Shown here in pieces: positions 6,567-12,046 of a DNA stretch of 12,046 nt (positions within the stretch are counted from its first letter, which is position 1; every line of letters begins with the position of its first letter). Source of the stretch: Acidobacteriota bacterium (lineage in GTDB: Bacteria > Acidobacteriota > Terriglobia > Terriglobales > Acidobacteriaceae); contig JAJZIF010000029.1 in assembly GCA_021810735.1 (NCBI GenBank), positions 1 through 12,046 of the forward strand, read 5' to 3'. The notes below the pieces were generated by a model. The model was not told where the DNA came from. It searched no databases and saw only the letters and a program-made list of their open reading frames with translations. The position numbers and the translations under genes are program-made.

Positions 6567-7619
6567 TCATGCTCGTCGCCTGTGTAACCAGTTCGCGTAA
6601 TCCGTATACAGCTTCGTCGACTCCGGAGATCCGGCAAACGCTGCCGAATCCGGCTTGTTCATCATTCCCAGGTACTGGTACACCAGGATCTCGTCTACCC
6701 ACGGTGAAACCGCCTCTATCTGCCGCAAAATGCGGTCGAACGGGCCCGGCATCAGCGCGCTGTGATAGACCCTGCCCTGGAATCGGAAAATCTCCATGTC
6801 GGCCCACAGTTTCGCCTTCTGCGAGCGGTCGTGGGCCTTACGCAGAGTCTCGTAATATCGGGGAGTCTCCGCCGGGGTGGACTTCTGGACACCCACTTCA
6901 TCCTGATAGGCAAAGATGTTCACGTCCATGGCATCCAGTTGTTGCACGTACCGGTCATCATTTACGGCGTGACGGGTCCCGTACGGCGCAATCATGATCG
7001 GAGCCTGCGGCTTGAGTTGCCGCGCCACATGGGAGCAGGTGTTGACATAACGGATGAACTCGGGCGAGAAGTAAGGGTTGATCTCGGCTTCGTCCGGCCA
7101 GTACCAGCCATAGAAGCTCGGATGATGCCCATAGCGGCTGACCAGTTCCTCCATCGCCTGGAGCCGCTCCTTCATGTCCTTCGGATTGGTAATGATTCCC
7201 GGGCTTGTCCAGTCCCCGTAGAATCCTCCGCCGATGAAAAACTTGATGTTGTGATTGTCGGCCGCAGATAGAACCGCCTCCAGCGGATCCGCACACGCCA
7301 GTTGCCACTTGGCGTAAATCGGCGTGTTGAAGAAAGCCCGGTAATACAACGCCGTCGACATCAGAACGAGATACCGGAGGCCCAGTCCGGCAATCTCTTG
7401 AATCTTTTCTTCCCACTGCTCGGCCGTAAAGCGCACCAACGCCGGATTCCAGTCCACACCCTCCACCGTGGCATGATGCTGGAACTCGAACCAGCTTCCC
7501 CTGATTGGCTTGATCTTCCTCGTCGGCGTTGCGCCGTTCTGCTCGGCGTGCACCGTCAGCGCCGCCGCCCCAATGCCCAGTGCCGCCAGGAACTCCCGGC
7601 GATTAAGATCGCTGCTCAT
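6567..7619 (-). CDS. Tat-exported DUF4434-like TIM-barrel protein
   Basis: The protein has 350 residues from the ATG at 7619, which has a GGGAG/CAGG Shine-Dalgarno region just upstream; the open frame reaches 7646 without better support. The N-terminus is a twin-arginine signal (NRREFLAALGIGAAALTVHA, Arg7-Arg8) with probable cleavage after VHA, so it is exported folded. The mature part resembles the DUF4434 glycosidase-like fold: IRGSWFEFQ and WEEKIQEIAGLGLRYLVL at the start, FFIGGGFYGDW, then FYGWYWPDEAEIN and LWADMEIFRF. The acidic residues E177/E179 and E276 sit where glycosidase-type barrels keep their two catalytic carboxylates. It could therefore hydrolyse or bind a glycan in the periplasm, but no substrate is known. 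It is transcribed away from the epimerase-kinase across a 237-bp gap that holds a candidate operator, so it may share the regulation. Confidence 0.8.
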   Translation of the reverse strand: MSSDLNRREFLAALGIGAAALTVHAEQNGATPTRKIKPIRGSWFEFQHHATVEGVDWNPALVRFTAEQWEEKIQEIAGLGLRYLVLMSTALYYRAFFNTPIYAKWQLACADPLEAVLSAADNHNIKFFIGGGFYGDWTSPGIITNPKDMKERLQAMEELVSRYGHHPSFYGWYWPDEAEINPYFSPEFIRYVNTCSHVARQLKPQAPIMIAPYGTRHAVNDDRYVQQLDAMDVNIFAYQDEVGVQKSTPAETPRYYETLRKAHDRSQKAKLWADMEIFRFQGRVYHSALMPGPFDRILRQIEAVSPWVDEILVYQYLGMMNKPDSAAFAGSPESTKLYTDYANWLHRRRA

Positions 7620-7778
7620 CCTGCAACTCCCAGCTACTGTGTCCAACGGATGCGGCCATCCACTCCCGTGCGAAGCATTTCTATCCGCTCCGCTTCATCC
7701 GGCATATCTCGCGGAGCCTAGCCATGCATTGGATTTCTCCTGCAGGGCGGCAACATCGTTGTTTCGATAACATCGCAT

Positions 7779-7800
7779 ACTGTACAGTGGGCTATACAAG
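7779..7800. promoter_or_regulatory. Candidate operator in divergent promoter region
   Basis: ACTGTACAGT at 7779-7788 is a perfect 10-bp palindrome. It runs straight into CAGTGGGCTATACA (7785-7798), the reverse complement of TGTATAGnnnACTG found upstream of the transporter. The site lies between the divergent DUF4434-like gene (start 7619) and the epimerase-kinase (start 7857), where one regulator could control both. Assignment to the local GntR protein is inference. The rest of the 237-bp intergenic stretch shows no gene and no clear terminator. Confidence 0.5.
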
Positions 7801-7856
7801 TGTGTCCAACCCTGCGATCCGCCCTCTTGCAAGGAGCCGGCATTCGGACCCAACCC

Positions 7857-9488
7857 ATGACGATTTGCGATCAAATCAAAGGACGTCTCATCGTCTCCTG
7901 CCAGGCCTGGCCCGGAGATCCCCTCGATCATGTTGACACCATCCGGCGCATCGCTCGCGCCGCCGTCATGGCCGGAGCCGCAGGCCTCCGTATCCACAGT
8001 CCCGAGCACATCGCCGCGATTCGCCAGGACACCAGCGTCCCCATCATCGGTATCAGCAAGCAATACCAAGGCGACAGGCTGCGCATCACCCCCGATTTCA
8101 AATCGGCCCAAGTCCTTGCCGCGGCAGGCGCTTCTATCATCGCGCTCGACTGCACGAGCCAGAGCTACGATTTTGGAGAACCCTGGCGGGAGATCCTGCG
8201 CAACATCCGCGAACGGCTTGGTCTTCCCGTCATGGCCGATATCGCTACCCTCTCCGAGGCGCTGGCGGCTGCCGAGGCCGGCGCGGACTTCATCGGCACC
8301 ACTCTCCACGGCTATACCGAAGAAACGCGCTCCAGCCGCTCGTTCAACTGGGATCTGCTCTCCGAACTCGTGCGCAAGGTCAAGCTTCCGATCCTTGCCG
8401 AAGGCCACATTGCAACCCCGGAGGATGCCCGGCGCGCTGTCGCGGAGGGCGCTCATTGCGTAGTGGTAGGCGGCGCCATCACTCGTCCCGGTGATATCAC
8501 CCGGCAGTTTGTGCGCGCCATCGAGCCTCGCCGCGATGGCGCACCCGCTCTCGGTGTCGATCTCGGCGGCACTTCCATCAAGGCGGGCATCGTCAGCAGA
8601 ACGGGCGGCGTTTCCTCTGTCGTCCGGGTGCCAACTGAGGCACCCAAAGGTCGCGATATCATCGCCGCAAACCTCGCGCGAGCAATCGAACAGGTTCTGG
8701 CATCCGCGAAAGAAGAAGGCATTTCACCTTGCGGACTTGGCATCGCCAGCGCAGGAGTGATCAACGCCAGCGACGGTTCCATCTTCGCGGCAACGGACAA
8801 TCTTCCCGGCTGGACGGGCTTTCCGCTTCGCCAGTTTGCGGAAGAACGCTTCGGCCTCCCCGTCTGGGTTCTCAACGATGCGCATGCAGTTGTCGTCGCG
8901 GAGCAGCAATTTGGCCTCGGCGCACGCTTTGCCAATTTTGCCGTGATCACCCTCGGCACCGGCGTTGGTGGTGGCATTGTTTCCGCTGGCCGTCTCATCC
9001 AGGGCAACCAAGGTTTTGCCGGTTCCATCGGTCATCACGTCATTCGCATCGATGGCCTGCCCTGTAATTGCGGACGCTCCGGCTGTCTGGAAGCCTATGT
9101 CTCCACCGCCGCCTTGTTGCGCGAATATGCCCGCCACCCGCAGGCATCCTCGCCTCCATCTGGCCTCACCGAAAGTGAACTCGCCTGGAAAATCAACCGC
9201 CTGGCCCTCGCTGGCAACCCCGCCGCGCAACAGGCTTATGGCGCTCTCTCACACTACCTTGCAGAGGGCATCGCCAACCTCTTTGCCTTTTTCGATCCCC
9301 AGGCCGTGCTGTTGTGCGGAGGACTCATTGAAGGCCTTCCCACCTTCGCCGCGGACGTGAAGCAAATGATGAGGGAAATCCTTCCGTTCGGAGACAGGCG
9401 CTCCGCCGAAATTCTACTGGCCACAGGAGGAAGCCATGCGGGCATGGTGGGGGCAGGCGCTCTCGCCTTCATCGATGTTCCTTCCTGA
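7857..9488 (+). CDS. Fused ManNAc-6-P 2-epimerase / ROK-family ManNAc kinase
   Basis: This is a 543-residue two-domain cytoplasmic enzyme. Residues about 1-225 are NanE: a TIM barrel with Lys68 in VPIIGISKQY, RITPDFKSA, IIALDCT, Glu182 in LPILAEGHIATPEDAR and the phosphate-binding end VVVGGAITRP. Lys and Glu at these places are the catalytic pair of the family. Residues about 231-540 are a ROK kinase: LGVDLGGTSIKAG (phosphate loop), LNDAHA with catalytic Asp341, TLGTGVGGG, and a zinc motif GHHVIRIDGLPCNCGRSGC. Together they would phosphorylate ManNAc and epimerise ManNAc-6-P to GlcNAc-6-P. Ser390 stands where many ROK sugar kinases have a substrate-binding Glu (GEIGH). An open frame extends upstream to a GTG at 7800. 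AAGGAG at 7831-7836 is 20 bp from the chosen ATG, so the true start could be slightly upstream. Confidence 0.93.
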   Translation: MTICDQIKGRLIVSCQAWPGDPLDHVDTIRRIARAAVMAGAAGLRIHSPEHIAAIRQDTSVPIIGISKQYQGDRLRITPDFKSAQVLAAAGASIIALDCTSQSYDFGEPWREILRNIRERLGLPVMADIATLSEALAAAEAGADFIGTTLHGYTEETRSSRSFNWDLLSELVRKVKLPILAEGHIATPEDARRAVAEGAHCVVVGGAITRPGDITRQFVRAIEPRRDGAPALGVDLGGTSIKAGIVSRTGGVSSVVRVPTEAPKGRDIIAANLARAIEQVLASAKEEGISPCGLGIASAGVINASDGSIFAATDNLPGWTGFPLRQFAEERFGLPVWVLNDAHAVVVAEQQFGLGARFANFAVITLGTGVGGGIVSAGRLIQGNQGFAGSIGHHVIRIDGLPCNCGRSGCLEAYVSTAALLREYARHPQASSPPSGLTESELAWKINRLALAGNPAAQQAYGALSHYLAEGIANLFAFFDPQAVLLCGGLIEGLPTFAADVKQMMREILPFGDRRSAEILLATGGSHAGMVGAGALAFIDVPS

Positions 9489-9528
9489 CGCCGCACGCTC
9501 CGGTCGGTGCGCCTCTACAAAGCAATGC

Positions 9529-9579
9529 AAGGAGGCATGTGCGCGCATGTCGCGAGTCACCGGAAAAATTGCAGTCTAA
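9529..9579 (+). other. Possible leader ORF with strong ribosome site
   Basis: A perfect AAGGAGG (9529-9535) precedes an ATG at 9547 that opens only ten codons (MSRVTGKIAV) before TAA at 9577-9579. A GTG at 9539 opens a 19-codon alternative. The TAA overlaps the weaker AAAGGG that serves the FAD oxidoreductase start at 9591. The arrangement would suit translational coupling. Alternatively, AAGGAGG may serve the large gene from an in-frame ATG at 9537, but that ATG is only one base away from it. It is a weak call. Confidence 0.25.
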
Positions 9580-9590
9580 AGGGTTGCTCC

Positions 9591-11753
9591 ATGCATGAAC
9601 ACAAATTCGACAGCACGATGGAAAGATTGAGAGAACAATACCGGCTCTTCGAAAAGATCCCACGGCTGCACCGGGCAAGAGCTAGAGCCTCGATCCTGTT
9701 GAACGTGCTCTTCCTTCTCTTCGGCCATCATGCGGCGTTCGCGGCGCCCGCACATCAGGCGCGGCCGGCAGTGGCTCTCGATGTGCTCAGGGTGCGCGCT
9801 GCGGGAAATCCTTCCAAGGCGGTTGTCCATATTCCTTCTGGGCCGGAGCAGGTGTACGATTGCGACGTTGTCATCATCGGCGCGGGGATGGGCGGTGTGA
9901 GCGCCGCACTGGAGGCCGCGCGCGAGGGTATTACCGTATGCATGACGGAGCCCACGTTATGGGTGGGCGGCCAAATGACCTCACAGGGAGTGTCTGCCTT
10001 TGACGGCAACCGGTGGATCGACAGCACCGGAGCAACTGCCAGCTTTGCAGCACTGAGCCGCAGGATTCGCGCTTCCTACTACAGGCAGTTGAAAGGCGCC
10101 CCTGCATTAAAGACAACAGATTCTTTGACGGGATTCAATCCCGGAAAGTGCTGGGTCAGCAGCCTGTGCTTTCAGCCGAAGCGCGGCCTGGCGGTCCTCG
10201 AGAGTCTTCTCAAGCCCTATCTCGTAAGTGGAAGAATTCACTTGTGGGTACATACCGTCCCTGTCCGCGTTTCGCGAAAAGGACGCACCATTGCGAGCGT
10301 ACTGGCGTATGACTTTGGCCGCCGTCAATGGCTCCGGCTGAATGGGAAATACTTTGTCGACGCCAGCGCGCTCGGAGACCTCATTGCGATCAGTGGACTG
10401 CCCTATCGCACCGGTGCAGAATCCAGAAGTGAAACCGGCGAACCCGATGCCCCAAAGCAGGCAGACCCGGCGGCGGTGCAGAGTTTCAATTATCCGTTCC
10501 TGATGCTGTTACACAAGAGGCCCGTCGCCGGCGTGAGGAAGCATCCGCCGACAGGTTACGAGAAATTCAAAGCGAAGTATTCGATGACCATCCTCAATGG
10601 TCATGGCGGAACCCTCACCTACAAGATGTTCGAGAAAGCGCCGGGAACTCCGGGATCGTTTTGGGATTACCGGCGGCTAGTGGACGCTGCGCAGTTCAAG
10701 CCCGGAGATTTTGCCGGCGACATCAGTGCGATGAATTGGAACAGCAACGATTACTGCGATGCGCACCTATTGTCTGGAAATCCCCTGGAGGAGGCCGAGG
10801 CATTGCAGCAGGCAAAGCAGGTCTCCCTCGGTTTTGCCTGGTGGCTGCGTCATGAAATTCCGCGCGATGATGGGAGGGGACGCGGATATCCCGAGGTTCA
10901 GCTGCTTCGTCAAGGCATGGGAAGCGCAGATGGTCTCTCTCAGCAACCCTATATTCGCGAATCGCGGCGCATTATCCCACTCCGGACCATTGTGGAGCAG
11001 AGCATTGCCGTCAAATTTCAACCAGGGGCGCGGGCGGAACTTTATCCTGACACGGTGGGCATCGGACAATACCCGATTGATGTACATACCTGCACAGGAA
11101 AAGACTTCACATCGCAAACAAAGCCGTACGAGATTCCGCTCGGTGCGCTTATCGACCGCAATGCAGATAACCTGCTGGCTGCTTCCACCGACATTGGAAC
11201 CACCCACATCACGAACGGCGCCTATCGCCTGCATCCCACCTTGTGGTCTATTGGAGAAGCTGTGGGTGCCACGGTTGCCTGGGCTCTGCAACACAAGACG
11301 ACCCCGGCTGCCATCGACAGAAGCAGGAAAGCGCTCTTGGGATTGCAGCGCATGCTCGTCATGCAGGGACACCCGATCTTCTGGTTTGATGACGTTGCTC
11401 CCGGTTCGCCACTCTTCGCTGCTGCGCAAATCGCGGCTGTGCGGGGATGGCTTCCGGTTGACGGCAAATCCTTGCACTTCGATGCAAATGCACCCATGTC
11501 GGGGACGCAGGTACTGCAGGCACTCCGGAAGAGCGGCCTTGCGAGGCACATAAGTGCCGTGGTGCTTCGACGCATCGCCACGGATCCTTCCTGGAAAAAT
11601 CTGCCCGGTATGCACGAGGCCGGTATTCAGCCGAAGGGCCCCATCAAGCGCGGAGATTTTGCCCGCTGGCTTTACCGGAAGGTATTCTCTTGCAAAGGTA
11701 AATTCCCGTCCACGGCGGCAACAGCAGCTGAAGCGCAAGCCGGAGCGCCATGA
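9591..11753 (+). CDS. Exported FAD-dependent oxidoreductase (FAD_oxidored type)
   Basis: The protein has 720 residues from the ATG at 9591 (AAAGGG seven bases upstream). A long basic n-region and a hydrophobic stretch ILLNVLFLLF end in AFA-AP near residue 51, a Sec-type signal or membrane anchor. The mature part starts with a dinucleotide fold: DCDVVIIGAGMGGVSAALEA (GxGxxG at 97-102), acidic E120 ending the second strand, and the GGQMTSQGVSAFDGN segment typical of this family. The middle part has DASALGDLIAISG and TDIGTTHITNGAYR, the latter fitting the C-terminal FAD contacts. Residues about 620-697 (AAAQIAAVRGWL...FARWLYRK) resemble an S-layer-homology-like helical module. Substrate and electron acceptor are unknown. 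Its position 102 bp after the epimerase-kinase suggests oxidation of a sugar or glycan outside the cytoplasm. An open frame reaches a GTG at 9507. The last ~23 residues are low-complexity and lie antisense to a decayed MFS gene. Confidence 0.85.
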   Translation: MHEHKFDSTMERLREQYRLFEKIPRLHRARARASILLNVLFLLFGHHAAFAAPAHQARPAVALDVLRVRAAGNPSKAVVHIPSGPEQVYDCDVVIIGAGMGGVSAALEAAREGITVCMTEPTLWVGGQMTSQGVSAFDGNRWIDSTGATASFAALSRRIRASYYRQLKGAPALKTTDSLTGFNPGKCWVSSLCFQPKRGLAVLESLLKPYLVSGRIHLWVHTVPVRVSRKGRTIASVLAYDFGRRQWLRLNGKYFVDASALGDLIAISGLPYRTGAESRSETGEPDAPKQADPAAVQSFNYPFLMLLHKRPVAGVRKHPPTGYEKFKAKYSMTILNGHGGTLTYKMFEKAPGTPGSFWDYRRLVDAAQFKPGDFAGDISAMNWNSNDYCDAHLLSGNPLEEAEALQQAKQVSLGFAWWLRHEIPRDDGRGRGYPEVQLLRQGMGSADGLSQQPYIRESRRIIPLRTIVEQSIAVKFQPGARAELYPDTVGIGQYPIDVHTCTGKDFTSQTKPYEIPLGALIDRNADNLLAASTDIGTTHITNGAYRLHPTLWSIGEAVGATVAWALQHKTTPAAIDRSRKALLGLQRMLVMQGHPIFWFDDVAPGSPLFAAAQIAAVRGWLPVDGKSLHFDANAPMSGTQVLQALRKSGLARHISAVVLRRIATDPSWKNLPGMHEAGIQPKGPIKRGDFARWLYRKVFSCKGKFPSTAATAAEAQAGAP

Positions 11754-11925
11754 CGATGCCCAGTGCGGATGGATGATGGTGCGTCAGCAGCATGCGCACG
11801 AGCCAGCCTTGGGCCACGCGCTGCATCCCTATGCCGACCTTCGAGACGAGCGCAGCCAGTTTTCGGCAGCTCCAATGCGTGGAAGCTTCCTTCGGCGTTC
11901 TGCGGGTGGCCGAGAGAGTTCTCGA
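11700..11925 (-). pseudogene. Decayed N-terminal piece of an MFS exporter gene
   Basis: On the minus strand, 11859-11700 reads LAALVSKVGIGMQRVAQGWLV, then PSALGIVMALRLALQLLLPPWTGI. This closely follows the first two helices of MFS_3 (enterobactin-exporter-like) transporters, with the GTWMQRVAQ-type motif and the PWTG...ADR motif, the latter losing ADR. Just upstream another frame reads ENSLGHPQNAEGSFHALELPK, a plausible N-terminus, so a frameshift separates them. After PWTGI the similarity ends; the sequence goes on as the end of the FAD oxidoreductase gene on the other strand. No start-to-stop frame of transporter length exists, so it is a relic. The remaining bases 11926-12046 show no recognisable gene. 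Confidence 0.5.
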
Positions 11926-12046
11926 TGCTTGCCGCTGTTCAAATGTGAGCTCGCCCCAAAAGAGTGTGCCCAAAGTGTGCCTGGATTGTGCCCAGAAATG
12001 TCGGTTCTGTCGGTTTGAGCGGTTCCGGCGATTCGTGAATCTATAA

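Noticed and set aside
7695..8456. A 253-codon minus-strand open frame over the divergent promoter and NanE domain
   Set aside because: It is a GC-rich shadow of the epimerase domain with no motif of its own.
9492..9511. A small CGCAC/GTGCG inverted repeat after the epimerase-kinase stop
   Set aside because: The stem is only 5 bp and no T-run follows, so it is not supported as a terminator.
10767..11738. A 323-codon minus-strand open frame
   Set aside because: It is antisense to the FAD oxidoreductase gene; apart from the MFS-like stretch beyond 11700, which is in a different frame, it carries no family motif.
11961..11996. Three GTGCC-type short direct repeats near the right end
   Set aside because: The units are only about 7 bp with irregular spacing and one diverged copy; this is too little to call a repeat array or CRISPR.

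Overview
The window looks like chromosomal DNA of a soil-type bacterium of moderately high GC. My best guess is Acidobacteriota (Terriglobales-like), because a RhaT-like transporter, a fused NanE-ROK enzyme, a Tat-exported DUF4434-type protein and a secreted FAD oxidoreductase sit side by side. This assignment is inference from gene content only. No RNA gene and no CRISPR array is visible.

Positions 1-4530 are a scarred accessory region. A long minus-strand gene of unknown function runs off the left edge. Sixty bases away, in the opposite direction, is the broken front end of a proteasome/HslV-like Ntn hydrolase gene. An apparently complete IS21-family element (1727-4330, istA and istB on the minus strand, TGT...ACA ends with internal repeats) follows directly. 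On its other side is the truncated end of an ArdC-like antirestriction gene. The two genes flanking the element are unrelated and no target duplication is seen, so the region was probably rearranged after or by insertion.

Positions 4585-11753 are a coherent amino-sugar (ManNAc / sialic-acid type) utilisation locus. In order it has a RhaT-family sugar transporter with a TTG start, a GntR/HutC-type regulator with a UTRA domain, a convergent Tat-exported DUF4434-like TIM-barrel protein, a fused N-acetylmannosamine-6-phosphate epimerase/ROK kinase, and a large exported FAD-dependent oxidoreductase. The motif TGTATAGnnnACTG occurs upstream of both the transporter and the epimerase-kinase, at nearly the same distance from each start. 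It is a good candidate operator for the GntR regulator and would tie the genes into one regulon. A working model is that the exported enzymes process a sugar outside the cytoplasm, the transporter imports it, and the fused enzyme converts ManNAc via ManNAc-6-P to GlcNAc-6-P. No neuraminate lyase, NagA or NagB is in the window.

The right end (11754-12046) has no intact gene. It holds an apparent decayed N-terminal piece of an MFS exporter gene on the minus strand, which overlaps the 3' tail of the FAD oxidoreductase gene in antisense.
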